Below are positions 8,973-19,386 of a stretch of DNA of 33,220 bases, one piece after another (within the stretch, counting starts at the first letter, position 1; each line of letters opens with the position of its first letter). Under the pieces are notes generated by a model. That model saw only the letters and a list, made by a program, of their open reading frames with translations, was not told the origin of the DNA and did not search any database. The position numbers and the translations under genes were made by a program. The DNA is from Hungatella sp. (GTDB taxonomy: Bacteria > Bacillota > Clostridia > Lachnospirales > Lachnospiraceae): positions 1-33,220 of the forward strand of contig JAAWLV010000005.1 of assembly GCA_022798105.1 (NCBI GenBank), read 5' to 3'.

Positions 8973-10916
8973 TTATCGGATATTCCCGTCCCTGCGGTAC
9001 TCCCGCCATACATTCTCAAAGAAATCATCCTCTTTCGGTATAGGCCTTGCCCGGCGCCACTGAACCCCGCAGTCTCCGTCCCGATAGAAAATTTCCTGAA
9101 TCATATGGTCATGTCTTCCGTCATCCAGGGTAAACCGGAACATTTCCGGAAGCCCCTCATAGGGCTTTTTCCCCTCCGGATCCGTATACAGGGCGCTGCC
9201 CCGGCTTTTCCCCCCTTTCTCCACATAATCATTCATGGCATAGAGGTACACATACTGGCTTATCAGCATATCCCTCAGACGGTACAGCCACTGCAGCTGT
9301 GTTTTCTTCTCCACAGCCGCCAGATCCGCAAAATTATCCAGATATCCTTTTACCTCCGCCAGGTAACCGGTGATCTCCTCAGGGTTGCGCATGGCACCGC
9401 CCCACCGGCTCATGCGCCTTCCGGCCTCTTCCCACAGCTTTCTCACATTGCCCGTTCCAGCCAGCGCCCTGCGCGCCAGGCCTTCCATCTCCTCCAGCGC
9501 TTTTTCGGCCGCCGGCTCAAATCCGTCCTCCGGCTTTCCCTGCCGTCTGGCAGCAATATACCGGGCAGCCCGGGCAGATCCCACCTGTCCCGCGTTAAGA
9601 GCCGTCCCTCCCGGCCTGTATACGCCGTGGGTGCCGGCCGCCTCCCCTGCCGCAAAAAGGCCCTCCACATCTGTCTGCCACCAGCAGTCCACACTCAGGC
9701 CGCCGTTATTGTGCTGGGCACAGAGAGCTATCTCCAAAGGCTCCCTGTGCAGATCCACCCCTTTGTCCCTGTAAAAATCCACGGCCGGAGCATTCATATG
9801 CTCAAGCCTCTCGATGGGCGTTCCGAAACATGCCCCCGCCTTCTCCAGATATTCCCTGGCATCCCTGTCCAGACTTCCAAAGTCAACGGCGCCGCCTCCG
9901 GGATTACACCTGTAATCCAGATAGACGCGGCGGCCTTTGCAGGTCTCCAGATAAACCAGGATATCGATGACGGAGCTGCCTCCCTCAATCTTTTCCACAT
10001 CAAAAGGCCACTGATAGCCTTTTAAAAACAGCTTGCTTAACATCCGGGAAGGTTCCTTAAAGAAATCCGTCAAAAATTCTCTCTCGCCGGTTCCGTCAGG
10101 CCGGGCGGAGAAAACCCTTGGAAGCACCTGCATGTAAGTGCCGGATACATTCCATCTGGGCTTTACGGAGGCCATGCCGTACTGCCACTCCGTCAGGTTT
10201 TTTCCCCTTGCACCGGCCTCGAAAGCCAGCCCCGACGCTCCGTAATGGCCGAAAGGATAGACGCTGTCAGCGTACATCCCCGCAGGCCCTCCGGCAGCAT
10301 AGACAATATTTTTGCACTGTATGAGGACAAACGGGTTATCCTGGCTTCTCACATCTGTGTCCAGACACAAAAGGCCGTAGGCCTTTTTCCCGTCGCTTAA
10401 GATCCGGATCACCTGATGCCCGTCCAAAATCGGGATCCCCTTTTCGTCGGCAGCCTCCTCCAGCTTCTCGGTCATCAGCCTGCTGGTATAAGGGCCTGCG
10501 CTGGCCGCCCGCCTGCGGGGATCATGGTCTGTCTTATATCCCACATACTCCCCGTAGCGGTTCTTGGGAAAAGGCACTCCAAGCTCCGCCAGCTTTAAAA
10601 ACTCCTGAACCGACAAAGCAGCCTCACAGAGCGCCAGATCCCCGTCCACACACCGGCCCGAAAACAGGGTATCCGCCATCTCCCTGACGCTGTCCGGTTC
10701 TCCCCCGGAAAGGGTCAGCTTATAATAAGTCTGCTTGTCGCTGCCTGTATTGCGGCTGGTTCCTGCCCGGCGTTTTTCCGTCACCATGAGAATATCTTTC
10801 TGCCCGTACTGCCACAGACGGTTAGCAGCGCCGTAACCGGCAGCTCCGGTGCCCACCACCGCCGTGTTGCACACATACAGGCGGGTCTTTGCCTGCCCAA
10901 ATACCTTCTCCTCCAT
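8973..10916 (-). CDS. FAD-binding protein, fumarate reductase/AprA-like flavoprotein family
   Basis: N-terminal Rossmann text NTAVVGTGAAGYGAANRL; C-terminal GVYRPGGTALNAGQVGSARAARYIA. No evident signal peptide or FMN-binding domain. Confidence 0.85.
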   Translation of the reverse strand: MEEKVFGQAKTRLYVCNTAVVGTGAAGYGAANRLWQYGQKDILMVTEKRRAGTSRNTGSDKQTYYKLTLSGGEPDSVREMADTLFSGRCVDGDLALCEAALSVQEFLKLAELGVPFPKNRYGEYVGYKTDHDPRRRAASAGPYTSRLMTEKLEEAADEKGIPILDGHQVIRILSDGKKAYGLLCLDTDVRSQDNPFVLIQCKNIVYAAGGPAGMYADSVYPFGHYGASGLAFEAGARGKNLTEWQYGMASVKPRWNVSGTYMQVLPRVFSARPDGTGEREFLTDFFKEPSRMLSKLFLKGYQWPFDVEKIEGGSSVIDILVYLETCKGRRVYLDYRCNPGGGAVDFGSLDRDAREYLEKAGACFGTPIERLEHMNAPAVDFYRDKGVDLHREPLEIALCAQHNNGGLSVDCWWQTDVEGLFAAGEAAGTHGVYRPGGTALNAGQVGSARAARYIAARRQGKPEDGFEPAAEKALEEMEGLARRALAGTGNVRKLWEEAGRRMSRWGGAMRNPEEITGYLAEVKGYLDNFADLAAVEKKTQLQWLYRLRDMLISQYVYLYAMNDYVEKGGKSRGSALYTDPEGKKPYEGLPEMFRFTLDDGRHDHMIQEIFYRDGDCGVQWRRARPIPKEDDFFENVWREYRRDGNIR

Positions 10917-10940
10917 ATTGTTGCCCCTCTCTCGTCAGAA

Positions 10941-11708
10941 TTACAGCCGTTTAATGTGAAACCCTCCGTCTATGTCTATGTAATTGCCTGTGGTATAAAG
11001 GAATTTTTCACTGCACAGGGCGCTGACCGCGCCGGCCACATCCTCAGGCCTTCCCCACCGCGCTATGGGAAACACGCCGTCCTCAATCATCTTGTCGTAT
11101 TTATCCCGCACAGTGTTTGTCATGTCCGTTGCAATGACCCCCGGCCTCACCTCATGGACCAGGATTCCCTCCCCGGCCAGGCGGTCCGCATAGAGGGTAG
11201 TCAGCATGGATACTCCTGCCTTGGACACACAGTACTCCCCGCGGCTGACAGAGGACACCGCTGCGCTGCAGCTGGACACATTGATAATAACTCCTTTTCT
11301 GGGGCCTTCTGCTTCCTGGCCGATCATCTGCCTGGCCACGGCCTGAGTCAGAAACATATTGCCCTTGGTGTTAATATTCATCACCCTGTCAAAACTCTCC
11401 TCCGTCATATCCAGAAGATCGGTCCTCAAAACGGGAGCCACGCCTGCGTTATTTACCAGGACATCGATGCGGCCGAAGTTTTTCACCGCCGTATCCACGA
11501 TTTTCAGCCGGTCTTCATGATTGCCTATGTCTGCCTGGACGTAAACACACCGGACTCCCGCTTTCAGAAGCTGATTCACGCTTTCCTGGTTTTTCTCCTT
11601 GGGGCTTGCCGCCGCCATTACGATGTTGTATCCGTCCGCCCCCAGCTGCTGTGCAATGGCAAAGCCGATCCCCCGGCTGGCTCCTGTTACAATTGCAGTT
11701 TTATCCAT
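10941..11708 (-). CDS. SDR family oxidoreductase
   Basis: TGASRGIGFAIAQ, NNAGVAP, YCVSKAG (YxxxK). Confidence 0.95.
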   Translation of the reverse strand: MDKTAIVTGASRGIGFAIAQQLGADGYNIVMAAASPKEKNQESVNQLLKAGVRCVYVQADIGNHEDRLKIVDTAVKNFGRIDVLVNNAGVAPVLRTDLLDMTEESFDRVMNINTKGNMFLTQAVARQMIGQEAEGPRKGVIINVSSCSAAVSSVSRGEYCVSKAGVSMLTTLYADRLAGEGILVHEVRPGVIATDMTNTVRDKYDKMIEDGVFPIARWGRPEDVAGAVSALCSEKFLYTTGNYIDIDGGFHIKRL

Positions 11709-11756
11709 CTTATTTCTCCTTATTTTTTAAACCTTTTTGGCCTTCAAAGCACCCTT

Positions 11757-12791
11757 TTATGATTCTGGCTTCACTACCACTTTGATGCTTTTACTGTTCG
11801 GATCCAGCGCCGTCCTGACGGCTTCTTCAAGCCTGCTTAAGGGGAAGGTGTGGGTGATGAACTTCTCCATCGGCAGATCCTTTGCCGCTTTTATGGCGAT
11901 GGGAAAATCCCAGCAGTAACTCTGAGCTCCCTGAACATGGATCTCATGGGTAATGAGGCGGCTTGCAGGGAAAGACACCACAGGCTTTTCATAGATGCCT
12001 ATGACCGTAGCCGTGCCGTTTTTCTTTAATGTCATAACAGCCTGGTTAAAACAGCTCTCCCGCCCTACGCACTCAAAACTTTTATCCACACCTTTTCCTT
12101 GTGTGATACTGGCGATCTCCCGCTCCAAATCCTCTCTCCCGCTGTTGACCGCCTTTGTAGCCCCCACTTCCAGTGCCGCTAACAGGCGGTGATCCGAAAC
12201 GTCCGCAATGATGATCTCACCGGCGCCGCTGCGGCGGCACATTGCTGCCGTCATCATGCCGATGGCTCCCGCTCCGATGATCAGCACGCTCTCCCCCAGC
12301 CTCACATCCGCCCGCTTCACCGCATGAGTGGCCACAGCCAGCGGCTCCATCAGAGCTCCCGTCTCATAGGTGAGATATTCGGGAAGTTCATACACATAAG
12401 GTTCCTTCACCACCACATAATCAGCCATGGAGCCGTCGCCGTTGCGATAGGTAAAGCTGATATTTTCGCAGTAACAGTAATCGCCCCGGCGGCAGGCATC
12501 GCATTTGCCGCAGACAATGCACGGCTCCACCGTCACTCTCTGTCCGGCTTTTACACGCTCCACACACTCTCCCACTGCCGCCACATCCCCGGAAAATTCA
12601 TGGCCGATGGTCACCGGCAATGGCGCGGACGGATGAAGGCCCCTGGCAATGTGCAGATCACTTCCGCAGATTGCGCTGGCCCTCACCTTTATAAGCACCT
12701 CATCCGGTGCCAGCCCTGTAATCTCTCTTTCCAGAAAGCGGATTTTAAAAGGTTCGTAAATCTCTCCCACACGGTTTAATACCGGTTTCAT
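11757..12791 (-). CDS. Zinc-dependent medium-chain alcohol dehydrogenase (sorbitol/threonine dehydrogenase-like)
   Basis: GHEFSGDVAAVGECV, CGKCDACRRGDYCYCE structural Zn cysteines, GAGAIGMMTAAMC. Start at 12791 has an RBS; ORF extends to 12839. Confidence 0.93.
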   Translation of the reverse strand: MKPVLNRVGEIYEPFKIRFLEREITGLAPDEVLIKVRASAICGSDLHIARGLHPSAPLPVTIGHEFSGDVAAVGECVERVKAGQRVTVEPCIVCGKCDACRRGDYCYCENISFTYRNGDGSMADYVVVKEPYVYELPEYLTYETGALMEPLAVATHAVKRADVRLGESVLIIGAGAIGMMTAAMCRRSGAGEIIIADVSDHRLLAALEVGATKAVNSGREDLEREIASITQGKGVDKSFECVGRESCFNQAVMTLKKNGTATVIGIYEKPVVSFPASRLITHEIHVQGAQSYCWDFPIAIKAAKDLPMEKFITHTFPLSRLEEAVRTALDPNSKSIKVVVKPES

Positions 12792-12860
12792 AATAGCTTC
12801 CCTCCAACCATTGTCCGGCAGCGGTTTAAACCCTGCCAAACCGCTGCCTCCTTTATTTCG

Positions 12861-14219
12861 TCAGCCCCGGAAATTAGAAGGCTGCGTCTTTTTTATCTCC
12901 AGAAACTCCCTGTAAAAGGGCATAAACGTTTCCGCATCCCGGACCACGCACCCTGTAGGCTTGTGAGCCCGGATCAGGTCCCCGCACATGCCGCAGGTAA
13001 GGCACACCTGCCCTGGTTCAATCCGCCCCTTTGTCATGATCTCATTGGCAAAATCCGGGTTGGCAAAAGCCATCCGGCCAAAAAGCATGCCGTCACAGTA
13101 TCCCTCCTCAACGGCGCCTGCGCTGTACAGATCGGCAAACTGCCTTAAGTAGGTGGGGGCGGATCCGTAGATCACCATCCCCGGCACCTCCCTTTTCACC
13201 TTCCCAATCCCGTCGATCATCCGGCCTATTCCCTCAAAAGGGTGTTCCTGGGGAAGATATTTGCCTTTGTCATAGGGGCGGGTCACATGGGTGGTCGCAT
13301 AGGGATTGCCCATGGTCAGATTTACCATATCCAGGCCAAGCTCCTCATGAAGCTCTCTCACAAGGCGGATCGGCTCCGAATAATCAGGCGTCAGGCCGCC
13401 CTTCTCGGCCACTCCGAACCCATAAGGGTATGCATAGCCGTCATAGATTCCCAGCCTGGCCGTCACCATAAATCCCGGATCCTCATAAACCTTTGCCGCC
13501 CGGATGCCGTTTTTGAGCAGACGGAAACGATTCTCGTAACAGCCGCCGTACTCTCCCTCCCGCAGGTACGCAGAGGACAATTCCGCCAGAAGATATCCGT
13601 GGCAGCATTTAATGTCCACCGCGTCAAAACCGACCTCCTTTGCCAGGCAGGCAGCCTCCCCGAACTTTTCCTCCAGCCCCTTCAAATAGTCGTCCGTCAC
13701 AATGCAGGAGTCGTCCGCCGCCCTAAAAGCCTCAAGTCCCTCATGGCGGTACGCAATAAGAGGCGCCGGCCGGTTATCCGGATTGGAGTAGCGGCCGCTG
13801 TGATTGGCCTGCATAATCAGGTAGGGCGCAAAGCCGTTAGACTTTAGGCCGGCCTCCTTCACCTTCTCCGTCATAGCTTTATAGCTGTCCAGAGTATCCT
13901 TTGTCAGCATCAGCTGAGTCTTAGAAGATCGGCCTTCCTCCACGATGGAGATGGCCTCAAACCAGATGACTCCGCTGCCTCCCCGGGCCTCATTGACATA
14001 GCGGCGCAGAGTATACCGGGAGGGGGAACCGTCCGGAAGGGAATCCGCCCCCTCCATCGGTGCGATTCCCATGCGGTTGGGAATTGTCACATTCCTCACC
14101 GTCACAGGCTTTGTAAGGGCCTTCGCATCGTTTGCAAAAGGCAGCCTTACCCCCAGCCTGTCTGCCTGTTCCAGGATCTCTTCCACCGATCTGTAATGAA
14201 ATTTTTCATGGTCTGCCAT
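12861..14219 (-). CDS. Old Yellow Enzyme-like FMN oxidoreductase with Fe-S-type cysteines, no C-terminal FAD/NAD domain
   Basis: NRMGIAPMEGADSLPDG, DAVDIKCCHGYLLAELSSAYLREGEYGGCYENR; C-terminal CLTCGMCGDLIRAHKPTGC (Cx2Cx2Cx11C); 452 aa. Confidence 0.88.
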   Translation of the reverse strand: MADHEKFHYRSVEEILEQADRLGVRLPFANDAKALTKPVTVRNVTIPNRMGIAPMEGADSLPDGSPSRYTLRRYVNEARGGSGVIWFEAISIVEEGRSSKTQLMLTKDTLDSYKAMTEKVKEAGLKSNGFAPYLIMQANHSGRYSNPDNRPAPLIAYRHEGLEAFRAADDSCIVTDDYLKGLEEKFGEAACLAKEVGFDAVDIKCCHGYLLAELSSAYLREGEYGGCYENRFRLLKNGIRAAKVYEDPGFMVTARLGIYDGYAYPYGFGVAEKGGLTPDYSEPIRLVRELHEELGLDMVNLTMGNPYATTHVTRPYDKGKYLPQEHPFEGIGRMIDGIGKVKREVPGMVIYGSAPTYLRQFADLYSAGAVEEGYCDGMLFGRMAFANPDFANEIMTKGRIEPGQVCLTCGMCGDLIRAHKPTGCVVRDAETFMPFYREFLEIKKTQPSNFRG

Positions 14220-14231
14220 ATTTCAATCCTC

Positions 14232-15092
14232 CTAAAATCCGGCCTCTTTTCCCAAGAGTTCCCGGAAAATACCTTTTAAATAGCCAATTCCCATAAGCGC
14301 CGTCTCATCCGCGTCCCCGTGAACCTGCACCCAGCTGCTGTCCAGGCCGCCGGGAGCGAACGTCTCCATAGTAATATGCCCTTTATAGCCGTACTTCACC
14401 AAAAGGCGAAACACCTCCTTCCACGGCACAAGCCCCTGTCCCGGGCCTCCCCGGTTGTTGGCGCAGGCGTGGAAGTGATTCACTCTGCTGCTTTTAAGTG
14501 CCTCTTCCAGAGCCTCCAGAAGATCCCGTTCTTCCAGGCAGGCATGGTAGGTGTCAAAATGGATGCCCACATTGTCCGCCCCTATGTCCCTTACAAGCTC
14601 TGCCGCCTGGGCCGCCGTGTTCACCACGCTGGTCCGATATCGGTTTAAAGGTTCCACGGAAAGCTCCATGCCGCACTCCCCGGCCCGCCTGGCCGCTTCC
14701 CGAAGGCCCGTCACCGCCAGATCCCACTCTCGCTTTTGGTCGCCGGGGCTTAGCCGGTGGCGCTTTCCTCCGCCTGCATACAGGGGACCGCACAGCACAC
14801 AGGCTCCCAGCTTCTCCCCCGCTTTTAAGCATTCCGTCACATAATCCATCGTATGATTTCGGATCTGAGGGTCAAAGCTGGACAGATCCTTTCCCGGTCC
14901 CAGGGCCGCGCACAAGCTGACACAAAGGCCGCTTAAACGTATCTCCCTTTCTATGATCTCAGGCACGTCTGTCCGCGTCATAGGCAGCTCAACCGCCGTA
15001 AACCCCATATCAGCGGCTTTTAAAACCAGGCCCGCGCACTCCTCACACAGGCCTGTCTGCCAGTTCCATAAATTAATGCCCAGTTTATTCAT
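14232..15092 (-). CDS. TIM-barrel isomerase, D-tagatose/D-psicose 3-epimerase-like
   Basis: LGACVLCGPLYAGGG, SVEPLNRYRTS, GIHFDTYHACLEE, HFHACANNRGGPGQGLVPW, ITMETF match ketose 3-epimerase active-site segments. Confidence 0.82.
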   Translation of the reverse strand: MNKLGINLWNWQTGLCEECAGLVLKAADMGFTAVELPMTRTDVPEIIEREIRLSGLCVSLCAALGPGKDLSSFDPQIRNHTMDYVTECLKAGEKLGACVLCGPLYAGGGKRHRLSPGDQKREWDLAVTGLREAARRAGECGMELSVEPLNRYRTSVVNTAAQAAELVRDIGADNVGIHFDTYHACLEERDLLEALEEALKSSRVNHFHACANNRGGPGQGLVPWKEVFRLLVKYGYKGHITMETFAPGGLDSSWVQVHGDADETALMGIGYLKGIFRELLGKEAGF

Positions 15093-15103
15093 GTATTGTT
15101 TCC

Positions 15104-16123
15104 TCATCCGGTTGAACGGCGTACGATCAAATCCCAGCTCATGACCGTATGTACCGGCGGAGGCAGTTCCCCGTTCTTTTCTTTATATTCAATCTGATGG
15201 AGAAGGCATTTGGCCGCGATCCCCCCCATCTCATGAAGCCGCTGGGAGATGGTAGACAGCGGCGGCTCTGTCATGGCAGACAGATGCACGTTATCAAATC
15301 CCATAACAGCCACATCCCTTGGGATCTGCACCCCCATCTCATGGAGGGCGTGAAGCACCACAAAGGCTTTTGGATCGCTGGTACAGAAAAATGCATCCGG
15401 CGGGTTGGGAAGCCGCATCAGTTCCTGGGTGGCGTAGTAGAAGCTGTTGGCGCCCAGGCCCGCCGCCTCCTGTGACACCAGCGCCTCGTCGTAGGGGATA
15501 TGATTATTTTCCAGGGCTTTGCAGTACCCTCTGTAGCGCTCCTGGTAAAGGTATAACTCCTCCCGGCCCAGCATCAGGGCAATGCGCTTTCTTCCCAGAC
15601 GGATAAGATACTGGGTCGCCTCGAAAGCTGCCTGGTAATTGTCCACGGACACGGTGTCAATCTTGTTGATGTCCTTCTCCTCAAAACGGTTGACCAGGAC
15701 CATAGGCATCCCCTCCTCGTACAGCCTGCGGATATGCTCTGAGTAAGGCATGCAGGAACAGACCACAAAGCCGTCCACCTGGCGGGTCTTCATCTTGTCG
15801 ATGTAGGACTTTTCCAGGGTCACGTCCTCGTCCGTGTTGCACAGCATCACCGTAAAACCGCTGCGCCTGGCAAAGTCCTCCACCCCCTTGGTTATCTCGG
15901 GAAAAATCGGGTTCTCAATAGAAGGCACCATGAGACAGATGGTGTCGCTGCGGCCCATCTTCAGGCTTTTTGCCAGCGCATTGGGACTGTAATTGGTTTT
16001 GCGTATTGCCTCCATTACCATATTGCGGGTGGACTCATTTACATAGGTCCTGCCGTTTAACACCCGTGATACCGTGCTGATGGACACGCCTGCAAGCTCG
16101 GCAACATCTTTAATCGTCGTCAT
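15104..16123 (-). CDS. LacI family transcriptional regulator
   Basis: N-terminal HTH TTIKDVAELAGVSISTVSRVLNGRTYVNESTR plus periplasmic-binding-like effector domain. Confidence 0.97.
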   Translation of the reverse strand: MTTIKDVAELAGVSISTVSRVLNGRTYVNESTRNMVMEAIRKTNYSPNALAKSLKMGRSDTICLMVPSIENPIFPEITKGVEDFARRSGFTVMLCNTDEDVTLEKSYIDKMKTRQVDGFVVCSCMPYSEHIRRLYEEGMPMVLVNRFEEKDINKIDTVSVDNYQAAFEATQYLIRLGRKRIALMLGREELYLYQERYRGYCKALENNHIPYDEALVSQEAAGLGANSFYYATQELMRLPNPPDAFFCTSDPKAFVVLHALHEMGVQIPRDVAVMGFDNVHLSAMTEPPLSTISQRLHEMGGIAAKCLLHQIEYKEKNGELPPPVHTVMSWDLIVRRSTG

Positions 16124-16146
16124 GTCAGCCTTCTCCTGTTTTTCTC

Positions 16147-17826
16147 TTATTTATCTTCCGCCTGTTCCCGATCCCAGTACACCGTGGCTCCCCGGTGGGC
16201 GGAGGTACAATTTCTCCGGTAGAGCCCCAGCCAGCCGCCGGCCGGCTTTACCACCTTTTTCCACTTAGCGCGGCGGGCCGCGAATTCTTCCTCGCTTACA
16301 TCCGCATACAGTGTCCTGGCTTCAACATCAATATGAATAAGATCTCCGTCTTCAATAAGGGCCAGATTGCCGCCCTCATAGGCTTCAGGGCTTACATGGC
16401 CGATGGCCAGTCCCCCTGTGGCCCCGCTGAACCGCCCGTCAGAAACCAAAGCCAGCTTGGATCCCAGGCCTTTGCCCAGAACGGCTGCCATAAAGGTCTC
16501 CATGTGGGGCATGCCCGGGCTCCCCTTGGGGCCCTCGTAGCGGATCACCACCACGTCCCCGGCTCCAATCTCATCCTTCAATATGGCCTGCCACGCATCG
16601 TCCTGGGAATCATAGCACTTTGCACGCCCGGAGAACTTCCATGCATCCGGATCCACGGCGCTGAACTTGACAATGGCGCTGTCCGTACCGATATTTCCCT
16701 TGAGCACCGCCAGACCTCCCTGTTCATAGATTGGATCGGCTGCGGTATGGATTACATTTCTGTCCCTATTCTGCGCCAGGGCGGCCTTCTCGCCGATGGT
16801 TCCGAACATCCCCTTTGCATTTACATCGATCTTCCCCTCTTTTGCCAGTTCTTTCACCACGGCGCCCAATCCGCCTGCCCTCTCAAACTCTTCCATGGTG
16901 TAGGAAGGATGATTGGGATAAATGGTGCTGATGACAGGCACCTGGCGGCTGATGGCGTCAAACGTTTCAGGGGTGATCTCACAGCCCATCTGGCGGGCCA
17001 GCGCCGGGATATGCAGCACGCTGTTGGTGCTTCCCCCTGTGGCCATCATATACCGGACTGCATTCTCAAAGCTCTCCTGGCCGATAATATGGCTGGGACA
17101 GATCTTCCTCCTCCAGGCATCCATGATCTGACGGGCCGCCTGGCGGGCCAGCTGATGCCACGTTTCAGTCTGGCTTCTGCAGCTGGCATTGCCGTGGGGA
17201 GACAGGCCCAGTATCTCCGCCATGGCGCACATGGTATTGGCCGTCCCCATAAAAGGACAGGCCCCCGGTGTAGGGCAGGCATTTCTCACCACAGCTTTGT
17301 AATCTTCCCGGGATATGTCACCCGCGATATACGCCGCGTAGGCCTGCTTGGTGTGGGTCAGAGTGAGCATTCTTCCCGAAAGCTGTCCGGGCGCCATGTA
17401 ACCTCCCGTAAACATCACCGTCGGGATGTCCACCCTGAGAGCCCCCATGAGCATGCCCGGCACCACCTTGTCGCAGGTAGCCATAATCACCATGCCCTCC
17501 AGCATATTCAGCTCCGCCACCGTCTCCACCTCGCCGGACACCATGTCCCTGGCAGGCAGCGTGTAGCGATCCCCCGGAGTATTGCTGCAGATCCCGTCGC
17601 AGATCCCTGTAACCGGCAGCTCCAGAGCCAGGCCGCCGGCGCTGTAGATCTCATCCTTCATTTCCTGAATCAGTTCTTTGTCAAACGGATAATGTCCCGG
17701 GTTCATCTCGTTCCAGGAATTTATCAGCCCGATAACAGGGCGCTGCGCATCCTCCTCGGAAATCCCCATCGCATACAAAAGCGTGTTCCGGTGATCTAAA
17801 GATTCTTCATTCCACTTTCTAATCAT
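16147..17826 (-). CDS. IlvD/Edd family dehydratase (sugar-acid or dihydroxy-acid dehydratase)
   Basis: [84 protein letters not shown]. Start at 17826 preferred over 17874. Confidence 0.93.
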   Translation of the reverse strand: MIRKWNEESLDHRNTLLYAMGISEEDAQRPVIGLINSWNEMNPGHYPFDKELIQEMKDEIYSAGGLALELPVTGICDGICSNTPGDRYTLPARDMVSGEVETVAELNMLEGMVIMATCDKVVPGMLMGALRVDIPTVMFTGGYMAPGQLSGRMLTLTHTKQAYAAYIAGDISREDYKAVVRNACPTPGACPFMGTANTMCAMAEILGLSPHGNASCRSQTETWHQLARQAARQIMDAWRRKICPSHIIGQESFENAVRYMMATGGSTNSVLHIPALARQMGCEITPETFDAISRQVPVISTIYPNHPSYTMEEFERAGGLGAVVKELAKEGKIDVNAKGMFGTIGEKAALAQNRDRNVIHTAADPIYEQGGLAVLKGNIGTDSAIVKFSAVDPDAWKFSGRAKCYDSQDDAWQAILKDEIGAGDVVVIRYEGPKGSPGMPHMETFMAAVLGKGLGSKLALVSDGRFSGATGGLAIGHVSPEAYEGGNLALIEDGDLIHIDVEARTLYADVSEEEFAARRAKWKKVVKPAGGWLGLYRRNCTSAHRGATVYWDREQAEDK

Positions 17827-17911
17827 AATCAATATCCCTTCATATTTCAAATGGTTTTCACAATTTAGTTCCAACTTTTTCCAACTGACAGTTACCGTTC
17901 ATACATCGCCT

Positions 17912-18619
17912 TTATCCTCCCAGGTAAGCCTTCCTCACCGCATCGGACTTTAAAAGCTCCTCCCCTGTTCCCAAAAGGCTGATCTTGCCGTTCTCCAGGA
18001 CATAGGCAAAATCACAGATGCCCAGAGCTTTTCTGGCGTTCTGCTCAACCAAAAGCACCGTGATCCCCAAATCCCGTATCTGCCTGATCAGATCGTAAAT
18101 TTGATTAACAATCAGCGGAGCCAGACCCATGGACGGCTCGTCCAAAAGAAGGAGCTTTGGGTGGGACATAAGCCCTCTGGCCACTGCCAGCATCTGCTGC
18201 TCTCCGCCGGACAGCGTACCTGCGAACTGGTTCTTGCGCTGCTCCAGAATAGGGAACCTCTCATACTGCATTTTTAAATCTTCCTCCAGATCCTTCCCCT
18301 TAAACAAATAACCGCCAACCAGAAGATTATCCCTGATGGTCAGCCCTGAAAATGTCTTGCGGCCCTCCGGGACATGGGATATTCCCCGGGCCACGATTTT
18401 GCTCGGCTTTGCCGGAAGCTGCTCTCCCATAAATTCCACATGACCGCAGGCCGCCTTTACAAGGCCGGAGATCGTCCTCAGCAGCGTGGTTTTTCCTGCG
18501 CCGTTGGCGCCGATGATGGATACGATCTGCCCCTGATACACGCGGATGTCCACGCCGCAAAGGGCCTGCACATGTCCGTAATTAACGGAAAGATCCGCTA
18601 CCTTCAGCATTGGTTCCAT
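17912..18619 (-). CDS. livF: Branched-chain amino acid-type ABC transporter ATP-binding protein (LivF-type)
   Basis: GANGAGKTTLLRT, LSGGEQQMLAVARGL, LLLDEPSMGLAP. Confidence 0.93.
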   Translation of the reverse strand: MEPMLKVADLSVNYGHVQALCGVDIRVYQGQIVSIIGANGAGKTTLLRTISGLVKAACGHVEFMGEQLPAKPSKIVARGISHVPEGRKTFSGLTIRDNLLVGGYLFKGKDLEEDLKMQYERFPILEQRKNQFAGTLSGGEQQMLAVARGLMSHPKLLLLDEPSMGLAPLIVNQIYDLIRQIRDLGITVLLVEQNARKALGICDFAYVLENGKISLLGTGEELLKSDAVRKAYLGG

Positions 18620-18621
18620 TA

Positions 18622-19386
18622 TTATTCCTCCTTGCCCAAGTAGGCTTCGATAACCTGCGGGTCCCTCTGCACCTGCCCCGGCGTCCCCACCGCTATGGTT
18701 TTACCGAAGTTCTGCACATGAATCACATCAGAGATACTCATAATCAGCTCCAGGCGGTGTTCAATCAGAAGGATGCCGAAACCGTACTCTCCCGAAATCC
18801 GCCGGATCAGGTCCGTTAACTCCCCCACCTCCGTAGGGTTCAGGCCTGCGGCAGGCTCGTCCAGAAGCAGCACCTTGGGGCCGCACATAAGGGCCCTGGC
18901 AATCTCTATACGCCGCTGCATGCCGTAAGAAAGGTTCTCCGGATTTTCATACCGGTAATCTTTCATGCCCACTGCCTCCAGATATTGTCCGCACAGCTCC
19001 CGCCCCCTTTTTTCCTCCCGGCGGCGCGCCGGAGTGGGAAGAATCCCTCCGAAAATCATGTACCTGCTCTGGGGATCAAAAGCGCACATTACGTTTTCTT
19101 CCACGGTCAGACCTTTAAAAAGGCGGATATTCTGGAATGTACGCCCCATTCCCTGCCGGGTAATTTTATACTGCTCCATCCTGGTAATATCTTTCCCGTC
19201 CAGGATTACCGTCCCCTCGTCTGCCGGGTACACACCGGAGATGACATTGAAAATCGTGGTTTTTCCCGCGCCGTTAGGCCCGATGATCCCGTGTATCTGT
19301 CCGGCGTCCGCCTCCAGGGAGAATCCCTGGATCGCCAAAACGCCGCCAAAACTTTTGGAAATATTCTTTACTTCAAGCAATGCCAT
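18622..19386 (-). CDS. livG: Branched-chain amino acid-type ABC transporter ATP-binding protein (LivG-type)
   Basis: GPNGAGKTTIFNVISG, LSYGMQRRIEIARAL, LLLDEPAAGLNP. Confidence 0.93.
   Translation of the reverse strand: MALLEVKNISKSFGGVLAIQGFSLEADAGQIHGIIGPNGAGKTTIFNVISGVYPADEGTVILDGKDITRMEQYKITRQGMGRTFQNIRLFKGLTVEENVMCAFDPQSRYMIFGGILPTPARRREEKRGRELCGQYLEAVGMKDYRYENPENLSYGMQRRIEIARALMCGPKVLLLDEPAAGLNPTEVGELTDLIRRISGEYGFGILLIEHRLELIMSISDVIHVQNFGKTIAVGTPGQVQRDPQVIEAYLGKEE

Noticed and set aside
8895-10025. 376-aa plus-strand ORF
   Set aside because: Antisense to the flavoprotein gene; Pro/His/Arg-rich with no recognisable domain. It also starts inside the end of the small membrane protein gene and reads through the terminator hairpin.
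16195-17799. 534-aa plus-strand ORF
   Set aside because: Lies entirely antisense to the well-supported IlvD/Edd dehydratase; composition (His/Arg/Gly-rich) and lack of family motifs indicate a shadow ORF.
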